A stretch of DNA of 51,208 nucleotides, taken from NCBI GenBank assembly GCA_946548895.1, contig CAMNQF010000024.1, positions 1 through 51,208 on the forward strand, in the 5' to 3' direction. This document shows positions 14,463-21,799 of this stretch, one piece after another. The notes beneath the pieces are model-generated. The model made no database searches, was not told where the DNA came from, and saw only the letters and a program-made list of their open reading frames with translations. Within the stretch, counting starts at the first letter, position 1. The number at the start of each line of letters is the position of its first letter. The position numbers and the translations under genes were made by a program. Source of the stretch: an uncultured bacterium. Its GTDB lineage: Bacteria > Bacillota > Clostridia > Oscillospirales > Oscillospiraceae.

Positions 14463-15266
14463 ATGCCGCGAAAAACAGCGCTTGTGACCGGCGCGAGTCA
14501 CGGGATCGGTCAAGCCATTGCCATCACGCTGGCAAACAATGGGTATGATGTGGGAGTGAACTACTGCAACAATGCGGATGGCGCCGAGGAGACCTGCCGC
14601 CTGGCCCGCCAGGCCGGGGCAAAAGCGGTGGCTCTGCGGGCCGATGTGGGTGACTATCAGGCGCTTTGCGGCCTATTTGACGCCTTTTTTGCCAAATTCG
14701 GCGCCATTGACCTGATGGTCAACAACGCGGGGGTCAGCGAGTTCCATCCGCTGCTGGAGGTGACGGAGGAGCAATGGGAGCGGGTCACGCGCATCGACTG
14801 GAAGGCCGCCTATTTTGGAACCCAGCTGGCCGCCCGCAACATGGCGGCCAACGGAACGGCGGGCGTTATCGTCAACATCGTCTCCAACCACGTGGACGGC
14901 TGTTTCCCGGATGCCAACATCTACGCCCCCAGCAAAGCGGCGGTGGACACCTTTTGCCGGAACGCCGCCATGGAATTGGCCCCGTATCACATCCGGGTGC
15001 TGGCCCTGGCGCCGGGGTACACCGACGTGTGGGCGCCGGATAACCCCATTCAGGCCGTTCGGGAGCGCATCCCGCTGGGCCGCTTCGCCACGCCCCAGGA
15101 GGTGGCCAACATCCTGCTGTTCCTGGCTTCCGACCAGTGCGCTTACATGACCGGCACCCGCGTCACCGTGGACGGCGGCGCGCTGCTGCCGGTGGTGCCG
15201 GAGAATACCATGACCGGGGGGGCGCTGCTGCCGCTGGTCATCCATGAAACGGAGGAAAAACAATGA
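14463..15266 (+). CDS. Short-chain dehydrogenase, probable sugar 1-dehydrogenase
   Basis: A 267-residue SDR with the cofactor motif TGASHGIGQ near residue 9, the structural NNAG (as VNNAGVSE), a catalytic serine in IVNIVSNH and the YxxxK pair in NIYAPSKAAVD, and a C-terminal TGTRVTVDGG block. It resembles glucose/galactose 1-dehydrogenase-like SDRs that oxidise aldoses to lactones with NAD(P). Context strongly supports this: the gene is followed, with a four-base overlap, by a galactonate dehydratase and then a lactonase. The C-terminus carries about 20 extra residues with a repeated GGALLP motif after the usual end, an oddity without clear meaning. The start at 14463 has GGGAG upstream and follows the operator-controlled promoter. 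Exact sugar is inferred. Confidence 0.85.
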   Translation: MPRKTALVTGASHGIGQAIAITLANNGYDVGVNYCNNADGAEETCRLARQAGAKAVALRADVGDYQALCGLFDAFFAKFGAIDLMVNNAGVSEFHPLLEVTEEQWERVTRIDWKAAYFGTQLAARNMAANGTAGVIVNIVSNHVDGCFPDANIYAPSKAAVDTFCRNAAMELAPYHIRVLALAPGYTDVWAPDNPIQAVRERIPLGRFATPQEVANILLFLASDQCAYMTGTRVTVDGGALLPVVPENTMTGGALLPLVIHETEEKQ

Positions 15267-16411
15267 AACTGACAAAGGTTGAGACCTTCCGCATCCTCCC
15301 GCGGTGGCTGCTGCTGCGGCTGGAGACGGACGACGGCCTGGTGGGCTGGGGAGAGCCTGTGGTGGAGGGGCGCGCGGCCACCACCGAAGCGTGCGTGCAC
15401 GAGCTGGAGCCCTATCTGCTGGGCGCGGATGCCCGCAATATTGAAGACATCTGGCAGACCATCTACCGGGGCGGCTTCTACCGGGGAGGGCCGGTGCTGA
15501 CCAGCGCCCTGTCCGGCATTGACCAGGCGCTGTGGGACCTGAAAGGGAAAGCTCTGGGCGTGCCGGTATATGAGCTGCTGGGCGGGCCGGTCCGGGAGAA
15601 GATGGAGGTCTACAGCTGGATTGACTCCGACACGCCGGAGACCGCCGCCAAGTCTGCGCTGGAAAAGAAGGCCCAGGGCTTCCGCAACGTCAAAATGATG
15701 GGGACCGACCGCCTCGGCTGGCTGGGCGACAACGCGGCGGTGACCTGCCTGATGGAAAAGGTGCAGGCGGTGCGGGACGCCGCGGGCCCCGATTTTGGAA
15801 TCGCCATAGATTTCCACGGTCGCGCCCACCAGAGCACGGCCAAGGTGCTTCTCCGGGAGCTGGAGCCCCTGAAGCCCCTCTTTGTGGAGGAGCTGGTGCT
15901 GGTGGAGAACATCGACGTCTTTGAGCGGCTGCACCGCTGCACCAGCATCCCGCTGGCCACCGGCGAGCGCAATTATACCCGCTGGGGCTTTAAAGACCTG
16001 CTGGAGCGGGGATGCGTGGACATCATCCAGCCGGACCTGTCCCATGCGGGCGGCATCAGCGAGGTGCGGCGCATCGCCGCCATGGCGGAGGCCTACGACG
16101 TGGCCCTGGCGCCCCACTGCCCCCTGGGTCCCGTGGCCCTGGCCTCCTGCCTTCAGGTGGATTTTACCTGCGTCAATGCCTGCCTCCAGGAGCAGAGCAT
16201 CGGCATGGCTTACAATAAGGGCCAAGAGGTGGACAGCTACCTCCAAGACAAATCGGTTTTTCAGTACCGGGACGGCTTTGTGTCGCGGCTGGAGGGTCCC
16301 GGCCTGGGGGTTGAGGTGGATGAGGAAGCGGTGCGGCGAATGGCCAAACCCGGCCTGGAGTGGAAGAACCCGGTGTTCCGCCTGCCGGACGGATGCGTCA
16401 CGGAGTGGTGA
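15263..16411 (+). CDS. dgoD: D-galactonate dehydratase, enolase superfamily
   Basis: A 382-residue enolase-superfamily enzyme that closely resembles E. coli DgoD along its whole length by eye. Matching blocks include LETDDGLVGWGEPVVEGRA, the FYRGGPVLTSALSGIDQALW segment, the metal-ligand region IAIDFHGR, FVEELVL, ATGERNYTR, QPDLSHAGGISE, the catalytic-loop LAPHCPLGPVALA and LQEQSIG. The usual galactonate dehydratase chemistry is dehydration of D-galactonate to 2-keto-3-deoxy-D-galactonate. Metal ligands Asp, Glu and Glu are present in IDFHGR, VEELV and TGERN. One notable difference is VEELVLVEN where DgoD has EEPVL. The start overlaps the SDR stop by four bases. The product would feed the kinase at 19373-20401 and aldolase at 20415-21065. 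Confidence 0.9.
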   Translation: MKLTKVETFRILPRWLLLRLETDDGLVGWGEPVVEGRAATTEACVHELEPYLLGADARNIEDIWQTIYRGGFYRGGPVLTSALSGIDQALWDLKGKALGVPVYELLGGPVREKMEVYSWIDSDTPETAAKSALEKKAQGFRNVKMMGTDRLGWLGDNAAVTCLMEKVQAVRDAAGPDFGIAIDFHGRAHQSTAKVLLRELEPLKPLFVEELVLVENIDVFERLHRCTSIPLATGERNYTRWGFKDLLERGCVDIIQPDLSHAGGISEVRRIAAMAEAYDVALAPHCPLGPVALASCLQVDFTCVNACLQEQSIGMAYNKGQEVDSYLQDKSVFQYRDGFVSRLEGPGLGVEVDEEAVRRMAKPGLEWKNPVFRLPDGCVTEW

Positions 16412-16416
16412 GCGCC

Positions 16417-17271
16417 ATGCCGAAAAAATTGGAGCTGCCCCCCTGTATGCTGGGCGAAGGGCCGCTGTGGCGGAAGGAAAGCCGGGAATTCGTCTTTACA
16501 GACATCGTGAACGGGACGCTGTATGCCGCCGGGGAGGAGGGAACCGTGCGCACCTTGCTGCGCTGCCGCTACCAGCTGGGGGCGTTCCTCTTCGACACGG
16601 CGGGCGACCTGCTGCTGCTGACGGAGGCCGGCGTATTTGCCTGTCCCTACGGCGGCGGCGAAAAGGACTTCCGCCTGGTCTGGCAGGTGCCCATGGTCCC
16701 GGGCGAGCGGTTCAACGACGCCATCTGCGACCCGGCGGGGCGCATCCTGGCGGGGACCAAGACGGAACAGGACCGGGACGGGAGCCTGTGGCAGTTTAGC
16801 CCCGGGCGGCCTCCCCGCCGGATACTCAGCGGACTAAAAATATCCAACGGGATGGGTTTTTCCGGCCAGGGCCGGATCTTCTACCACACCGATTCCCCGG
16901 ACCGGGCCATCCGGCGCTACGACTACGACATAGGGAGCGGCGGCCTGTCCGGCGGGCGGGTGCTGGTGGAGGTGGAGCCCGGCTGCGTGCCCGACGGAAT
17001 GACGGTGGACGCGGAAGGCTGCTTATGGACGGCCTGCTGGGGCGGCGGCCGCGTGGAACGGTACAGCCCGGGCGGGGCGCGGATGGAAACATACCTCCTG
17101 CCGGCCAGCCAGGTCAGCAGCGTGGCCTTTGGCGGCGGGGAAATGGACACCCTGCTGGTCACATCGGCGGCTGTGGGGACCTCTGGCGGCCAGGAGGGCG
17201 GCGTCTGGATGCTGAAGCCCGGCGTGAAAGGGGTGGAGGAGTACCGCGCGGTTTTGGACCCGGCCCGCTGA
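16417..17271 (+). CDS. SMP-30/gluconolactonase-family sugar lactonase
   Basis: A 284-residue six-bladed beta-propeller of the SMP-30/regucalcin family. Expected metal-site residues are visible as Glu in MLGEGPLW (near residue 14), Asn in GERFNDAICD, Asn in KISNGMGFS and Asp in VPDGMTVDAEG. Enzymes of this family hydrolyse aldono-lactones, which would convert the SDR product to the galactonate-type acid used by DgoD. It starts six bases after the dgoD stop, with GGAG upstream, and is the last gene of the operon. An imperfect GC hairpin at 17275-17293 follows without a T run. The LacI gene further downstream has its own promoter. Confidence 0.9.
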   Translation: MPKKLELPPCMLGEGPLWRKESREFVFTDIVNGTLYAAGEEGTVRTLLRCRYQLGAFLFDTAGDLLLLTEAGVFACPYGGGEKDFRLVWQVPMVPGERFNDAICDPAGRILAGTKTEQDRDGSLWQFSPGRPPRRILSGLKISNGMGFSGQGRIFYHTDSPDRAIRRYDYDIGSGGLSGGRVLVEVEPGCVPDGMTVDAEGCLWTACWGGGRVERYSPGGARMETYLLPASQVSSVAFGGGEMDTLLVTSAAVGTSGGQEGGVWMLKPGVKGVEEYRAVLDPAR

Positions 17272-17343
17272 AAAGCGGGGCCATGGGCCCCGCCGGATCG
17301 CCGCGCGGCGGCGCGTATTTTGACGGATCCCTGAGCCAAAGTC

Positions 17344-17372
17344 TTTACAAAGAGGGGCTGCTCCTGTATAAT
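17344..17372 (+). promoter_or_regulatory. Promoter of the LacI-family regulator gene
   Basis: TTTACA (17344-17349), a 17-base spacer and consensus TATAAT (17367-17372) precede the regulator by 35 bases. No clear copy of the GTTAACG operator is seen here, so autoregulation is not evident. Confidence 0.8.
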
Positions 17373-17407
17373 GTTAGCATCTTCCAGAGGAAAAGCGAGG
17401 GATCCCA

Positions 17408-18481
17408 ATGTCTTCACAGCCGACGATTAAGGACGTGGCCCGTCTGTCCGGCGTCTCCATTGGCACAGTTGACCGGGTACTCCACAACCGGGGCAAGGTG
17501 TCCGAACAGAATATGAGGTCGGTCCAGAACGCCATTGAGGCGCTGGGGTACCGCCCCAGCCGCATCGCGCGGGCGTTGGTCAGCCGGAAGAGCAATTTTA
17601 AGATCGGTGTGTGCATCTCCCGCGTGGAGACGGAATTCTGGGCCGAAGCGGTGAACGGAGTGGAGTTTGCCCGGGAAAAGCTGCAGCCATTTGGGGTGGA
17701 GGTGCTGTTGGAGGTCATCCACAGCTATGATTTCTTCGATCAAAAGGACGCGCTGCTGCGCCTGATGGCTCAGGGCGCCAACGCGCTGATCCTCACCCCG
17801 GTGCAGGGGGAGGGGCCGCAGCTGGACCAGCTGATCCCGCCCGAAATCCCCTATGCCACCGTGATTGAGGACATCCCCAATTCCCGGCGGCTGTTCCATG
17901 TGGGCCCCGACGACCACGCGATGGGCCTTTTGGCCGGGCGGCTTGCCCTGCTGTACAACGGTCCGGGCATTCGGTGCGGGGTGCTGGCGGCGAACCAGCG
18001 TTTCTGCGGCACGCGGGAGCGCATCCGGGGGTTTTCGGACTTCCTGAAAAAAAACGACCCCAATGGGCGCATTCTGGAGCTGTGCGAGATTCCCCTGGAG
18101 ACAGAGCGCATGGGCTACCAAAAAATCTACGAGATTGCCGAACAGCAGATGGAGCAGCATCCTGATATGAACCTGCTTTACGTCACCAACGGCCTGACGC
18201 AATGGGCGGCCGCGGCGGTCAAGAACCACAAAAAGCAGGGGGCGATCCGCGTGCTGGGCTTTGAACGCACGGAGATGACCTGCACGTTTATTCAGGAGGG
18301 GATCATCTGCGCCACCATCTGCCAGGGGCCTGCCCAGCAGTGGTACAATGCCGTCAACATCATGAATGAATATCTGGCCGGGGAGCGCACCATCGACAAC
18401 CCCGTTTTTAACGCGGAGTGCCGCATCCTCATCGAAGAAAGCCTTCCCTTTGTGCGGATCGACGGAATCTCCGATATGTAA
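17408..18481 (+). CDS. LacI-family transcriptional regulator, sugar responsive
   Basis: A 357-residue regulator. The N-terminal helix-turn-helix and hinge are clear: IKDVARLSGVSIGTVDRVLH, then EALGYRPSRIARALVSRK. From about residue 60 it has a periplasmic-binding-protein-like ligand domain of the Peripla_BP_4 type, related to the sugar-binding proteins of CUT2 importers. It probably represses the galactonate operon and the transporter operon by binding the related palindromes at 14398-14415 and 14112-14125, with release by the imported sugar or a pathway intermediate. That link is inferred from motif type and position. A 20-base bidirectional terminator at 18491-18536 ends the transcription unit. 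Confidence 0.92.
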   Translation: MSSQPTIKDVARLSGVSIGTVDRVLHNRGKVSEQNMRSVQNAIEALGYRPSRIARALVSRKSNFKIGVCISRVETEFWAEAVNGVEFAREKLQPFGVEVLLEVIHSYDFFDQKDALLRLMAQGANALILTPVQGEGPQLDQLIPPEIPYATVIEDIPNSRRLFHVGPDDHAMGLLAGRLALLYNGPGIRCGVLAANQRFCGTRERIRGFSDFLKKNDPNGRILELCEIPLETERMGYQKIYEIAEQQMEQHPDMNLLYVTNGLTQWAAAAVKNHKKQGAIRVLGFERTEMTCTFIQEGIICATICQGPAQQWYNAVNIMNEYLAGERTIDNPVFNAECRILIEESLPFVRIDGISDM

Positions 18482-18490
18482 CCCTTAAGG

Positions 18491-18536
18491 CGGCAAAAGA
18501 GCCGGTACACGGTTTCGTGTACCGGCTCTTTTGCCG
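18491..18536. terminator. Bidirectional intrinsic terminator between the LacI and IclR genes
   Basis: The arms CGGCAAAAGAGCCGGTACAC and GTGTACCGGCTCTTTTGCCG pair perfectly over 20 bases around a 6-base loop. The stem itself contains the A and T tracts needed on both strands. It separates two convergent units. Confidence 0.92.
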
Positions 18537-18543
18537 ATATGGG

Positions 18544-19362
18544 TCAGGCTTTGCCCTCCGCGGGGGGAGCGCCCAGAAGGGCGGACACCGCGCGGGTGCA
18601 GCCCAAAACCTCCTGTGCGCAGCGCAGCCTGACCTCGCCTCCCATCCTGGCGCTGGGAGCGGCAACGCTGACCGCCCCCACAGGCGTGCCGTCAAAGCTG
18701 AACACCGGCGCGGCGACGCACACGACCCCTATTTCGTGCTCCTCCTCGTCCACGGCCCAGCCCCGGGCGCGGATGATGTCCAGGTCGGCGTACAGCCGCC
18801 CTGGGTCCGTCAGAGTGTGGGGGGTGAATTGGACCGGCGGTGTGCGCGCCCAGATGGCTTTGACTTCCTCCGGGGGAAGGAAAGCCAGAATGCTTTTTCC
18901 CACCCCGGTACAGTACATGGGATTGCGCAGGCCCACAAAGGATGAGGCGCGCAGGATGCTGTCCGCGGGGCTCTGCTTATAGATATAGACCACGGCGTCT
19001 CCGTCTCGGGCCACCAGGTGGACGGTCTCTCCCGTAGCCCGGGCCAGGCGCTCCAGCTGAGGGCGGGCCGCGGCGGCCCAGTCCATGCTGCCGGCCACCC
19101 GGCTCCCGAGCTCAAACAGCCGCAGGGTCAGGGCGTATTTTCCTGTTTCCGGGTCCTTTTTGGCGTATCCCCGGGAGATCAGCGCTGAGAGCATACGGTG
19201 AACCGTGCTGATATGCAGGTTTACGCTGCCGGCCAAATCTGTCAGCGCCGCGCCCCTGGGGCAGGCGGACAGGGCCTCTATGATATCCAGAACCCGGTCG
19301 ATGGACTGCACGGGGGGGCGCTGGACCGGCTCCCCGCGTCCGGGCTGACTCTTTTCCGCCAT
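18544..19362 (-). CDS. IclR-family transcriptional regulator (KdgR type)
   Basis: A 272-residue IclR-family protein. The N-terminal winged helix spans about residues 18-80 (SIDRVLDIIEALSACPRG, then VNLHISTVHRMLSALISRGY). The C-terminal effector domain contains the typical GKSILAFLPPEEV and VAAPVFSFDGTPVGAVSVA blocks. IclR proteins commonly sense 2-keto-3-deoxy-gluconate, glyoxylate or similar acids. Here the gene is third in an operon with the aldolase and the kinase, which supports 2-keto-3-deoxy-sugar acid as signal. The perfect palindrome at 21080-21094 in the operon leader is a candidate binding site. Start ATG 19362 has AAGGGG upstream, 11 bases after the kinase stop. Confidence 0.92.
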   Translation of the reverse strand: MAEKSQPGRGEPVQRPPVQSIDRVLDIIEALSACPRGAALTDLAGSVNLHISTVHRMLSALISRGYAKKDPETGKYALTLRLFELGSRVAGSMDWAAAARPQLERLARATGETVHLVARDGDAVVYIYKQSPADSILRASSFVGLRNPMYCTGVGKSILAFLPPEEVKAIWARTPPVQFTPHTLTDPGRLYADLDIIRARGWAVDEEEHEIGVVCVAAPVFSFDGTPVGAVSVAAPSARMGGEVRLRCAQEVLGCTRAVSALLGAPPAEGKA

Positions 19363-19372
19363 GTCCGGCCCC

Positions 19373-20401
19373 TTAGCGCTGTACCCGGCCGGAGGCGTTT
19401 CCGGCGGCCAGCGACGCCACCTCGTCTACGGTCACCAGGTTGAAATCGTGTTCGATGGAGTGCTTCAGGCAGGAGGCCGCGACGGCAAAATCAATGGCCC
19501 GCTGGCCGCCGTAGCCGTTGAGCAGCGCGTAGATCAGGCCGCCGCCGAAGGAATCGCCGCCGCCCACCCGGTCCACGATATGGATATGATAGGTGGTGGA
19601 AAAGACCGCTTTGTCCAGGGCGCCGTCGTAGAGAACGCCCGCCCAGTCGTTATCGCTGGCGGAGCGGGAGCCGCGCAGGGTGATGGCCACTTTTTTGCAG
19701 CCGAAGCGCCGGGTGAGCTGCCGGGCCACGTCGATATAACCGTCATGGCTCAACTGCCCGCTGTTGACATCGCTTTCAGCCGCTTCAATGCCAAATACGT
19801 CCTTGGCGTCCTCCTCGTTGGCGATGCACAGGTCCACATAGGGCATCAGGCGGCCCATGACCTCTCCGGCCTGCCGGGAGGACCAGAGCTTTTTCCGAAA
19901 ATTCAGGTCGCAGGATATAGTGACGCCCCGCTTTTTTGCCGTCTGGCAGGCGGCCATACAGATCTCCGGCAGCGCCCCGCCCAGAGCGGGGGTGATGCCG
20001 GTCCAATGGAACCAGTCCGCGCCGTCAAAAATGGCGTCCCAGTCAAAATCCTCCGGGCGGGCCAGGGCGATGGCGGAACCGGCCCGGTCGTAGATGACCT
20101 TGGAGGGCCGCTGAGAGGCTCCCTTCTCACAAAAATAGATGCCCAAGCGGTCCCCGCCGCGGACGATGAACCGGGTGTCCACGCCATAGCGGCGCAGCTC
20201 GTTGACGGCGCACTGCCCCACCTCGTGGGCCGGAACCTTGGTGACGAAAGCGGCATCCATGCCGAAGTTCGCCAGGGACACGGCCACGTTTGCCTCGCCG
20301 CCGGCGTATGTGGCCTCGAATTTGGGGCTTTGAACGATGCGCAGGCAGCCTTCCGGGTTGAGGCGCATCATGATTTCTCCGAATGTAATGATACGGGCCA
20401 T
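19373..20401 (-). CDS. kdgK: 2-keto-3-deoxy-sugar-acid kinase, PfkB family
   Basis: A 342-residue PfkB/ribokinase-type carbohydrate kinase. Visible motifs are the N-terminal ITFGEIMMRLNPEG, the substrate-binding YAGGEANVAVSLANFG and the C-terminal catalytic VDRVGGGDSFGGGLIYALL, whose GGGDSF carries the catalytic aspartate. This pattern is typical of KDG kinases, which phosphorylate 2-keto-3-deoxygluconate or -galactonate at C6. A tail of about 20 residues after the usual domain is unremarkable. AAGGAGG precedes ATG 20401, 14 bases after the aldolase gene. In this setting it should act on the DgoD product before cleavage by the aldolase. Gluconate versus galactonate epimer preference cannot be decided by eye. 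Confidence 0.9.
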   Translation of the reverse strand: MARIITFGEIMMRLNPEGCLRIVQSPKFEATYAGGEANVAVSLANFGMDAAFVTKVPAHEVGQCAVNELRRYGVDTRFIVRGGDRLGIYFCEKGASQRPSKVIYDRAGSAIALARPEDFDWDAIFDGADWFHWTGITPALGGALPEICMAACQTAKKRGVTISCDLNFRKKLWSSRQAGEVMGRLMPYVDLCIANEEDAKDVFGIEAAESDVNSGQLSHDGYIDVARQLTRRFGCKKVAITLRGSRSASDNDWAGVLYDGALDKAVFSTTYHIHIVDRVGGGDSFGGGLIYALLNGYGGQRAIDFAVAASCLKHSIEHDFNLVTVDEVASLAAGNASGRVQR

Positions 20402-20414
20402 ATGCCATTCCTCC

Positions 20415-21065
20415 TTATTGTTTTGCCGCGCTGGTGAGCGACCGCGCGGCTTCGGTAATCAGGTCGAAGCGCCCCTCCGCGATCCACCCGCGGTTGACCA
20501 GGTTCCCGCCCACGCCGGCGCCCGCGGCGCCGGCCTTCAGGAACGATCCCACATTGGCCGCGTCCACGCCGCCCACGGCCATGATCTTGATATGGTTGAG
20601 CGGGCTGAGGATGGCTTTCAGGTAGGCCGGCCCAAGGGCCGCGGCGGGGAACAGCTTTACGATATCGGCGCCCGCCGCGTGGGCGGACAGGATCTCCGTG
20701 GGGGTCATGGCGCCGGGCATGGAAACCATCTCCAGCTCGCGGGTACGCGCAATGACTGCCGGATTGGTATCGGGGGAGATGATGAAATTCGCCCCGGCGC
20801 GGCGGCTCAGTTCCACCAGCTCCGGCGTTGTGACGGTGCCGGCCCCGGCCAGCAGCCGTCCCGCAAACTGTTCGGAAATAGCGCTGATGGCGTTGGCGGT
20901 GTCCTTCCAGCTGCCGGGATCCCGCTGGTTATAGGTGACCTCCATCATTCGGATTCCGCCGTCATACAGCGCCTGGGCAAGCTCCAGGCATTGAGGCCCG
21001 GAGACGCCGCGCACAATGGCGACCACCTTTTCTTCCAGTGCGCATCGAATGGTTTCTTCCCGCAA
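20415..21065 (-). CDS. 2-dehydro-3-deoxy-6-phosphosugar-acid (KDPG/KDPGal) aldolase
   Basis: A class I aldolase of about 216 residues that cleaves the phosphorylated keto-deoxy acid to pyruvate and D-glyceraldehyde-3-phosphate. Recognisable blocks are VVAIVRGVSG, the active-site glutamate in RMMEVTYN, LAGAGTVTTPE, the Schiff-base lysine in ADIVKLFPAAALGP and MAVGGVDAANVGSFLKAGA. I place the start at TTG 21065 because GGAAGGCGAGG lies just upstream and the length then fits the family. An ATG-initiated frame from 21170 would add 35 residues covering the promoter, so it is rejected. It is the first gene of a three-gene operon with the kinase and IclR genes. Confidence 0.9.
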   Translation of the reverse strand: MREETIRCALEEKVVAIVRGVSGPQCLELAQALYDGGIRMMEVTYNQRDPGSWKDTANAISAISEQFAGRLLAGAGTVTTPELVELSRRAGANFIISPDTNPAVIARTRELEMVSMPGAMTPTEILSAHAAGADIVKLFPAAALGPAYLKAILSPLNHIKIMAVGGVDAANVGSFLKAGAAGAGVGGNLVNRGWIAEGRFDLITEAARSLTSAAKQ

Positions 21066-21079
21066 AATCCTCGCCTTCC

Positions 21080-21094
21080 TTTCATAATATGAAA
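21080..21094. promoter_or_regulatory. Perfect palindrome in the aldolase operon leader, candidate IclR operator
   Basis: TTTCATAATATGAAA is a perfect 15-base palindrome. It lies about 25-40 bases downstream of the predicted start and next to the aldolase ribosome binding site. TTTCA/TGAAA arms are common in KdgR-type IclR operators. Occupation by the operon's own IclR product is inference. Confidence 0.5.
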
Positions 21095-21125
21095 ATTGAT
21101 TTCTTATCGTGAATCCCGTGACGCC

Positions 21126-21154
21126 ATCATACCCCATTTCAGGGCGTATGTCAA
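21126..21154 (-). promoter_or_regulatory. Promoter of the aldolase-kinase-IclR operon
   Basis: On the minus strand TTGACA (21149-21154), a 17-base spacer and TATGAT (21126-21131) give a strong promoter with a start near 21119, about 54 bases before the TTG start codon. Confidence 0.85.
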
Positions 21155-21204
21155 TCATTTTATCGTTCATAAGCGATTGTTACAAAAATTTCACACACTG
21201 GCTC

Positions 21205-21232
21205 TTGACATTTCCATGGGGCGGTGTAAAAT
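21205..21232 (+). promoter_or_regulatory. Promoter of the MarR-ABC exporter operon
   Basis: TTGACA (21205-21210), a 16-base spacer and TAAAAT (21227-21232). A GCCGCG/CGCGGC inverted repeat at 21254-21275 lies between the start point and the MarR gene and could be the MarR site. Confidence 0.7.
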
Positions 21233-21298
21233 AATACGCGCACGAATGATTAGGCCGCGAACGAAATGGCGCGGCAATACTGTGAAGGAGGGCGCTCC

Positions 21299-21796
21299 AT
21301 GGACGACTCCGCGCTGCTGTTCAACCAGCTGCTCCGAACCCACCACAACGCCTGCATGGCCGCTTTGGCCCGCCACGGGGCGGGGGACGTGGGTTCCCCG
21401 CGGCTGCTGGTGGCGTTGGCCCAGTATCCGGACGACCCGGACCGGGCCCCTACGCAGAGGGAACTGGCCGACTTGCTTCACAGCGCGCCTGCCACCGTCG
21501 CCGCGTCCCTGAAGTGCCTGGAGCGGCAGGGCTATGTCACCCGCCGGGTGGACCCGGCGGACAGCCGCCGCAACCGCATCTTCATCACGCAGAAAGCGCG
21601 GGACGCTCTGGAGGCGGGCCTCCAGGCCTTCCGGCAGGTGGACGACGCCATGTACCAGGGCTTCTCCCCGGAGGAGCGGGAGCAGGTGTACCAGTTCCAC
21701 CGGCGTATGCTGGAAAACCTCTATCAAATTGGCGGAAAGCGGTGGGACGAATGGTGCCCCCCGTCTCCGCCGGAACCTCCCAGAAAGGAAGTGTGA
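21299..21796 (+). CDS. MarR-family transcriptional regulator
   Basis: A 165-residue winged-helix regulator. The recognition region is PTQRELADLLHSAPATVAAS followed by LKCLERQGYVTRRVDPADSR, where the DxRxxR-type wing (DPADSRRNRIF) is the MarR signature. Flanking helices would dimerise it. The start at 21299 is fixed by GGAGG eight bases upstream, not the earlier ATG at 21266 in the leader. It ends three bases before a heterodimeric ABC exporter, so it probably represses the operon and responds to a toxic ligand of the pump. Confidence 0.92.
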   Translation: MDDSALLFNQLLRTHHNACMAALARHGAGDVGSPRLLVALAQYPDDPDRAPTQRELADLLHSAPATVAASLKCLERQGYVTRRVDPADSRRNRIFITQKARDALEAGLQAFRQVDDAMYQGFSPEEREQVYQFHRRMLENLYQIGGKRWDEWCPPSPPEPPRKEV

Positions 21797-21799
21797 CCC

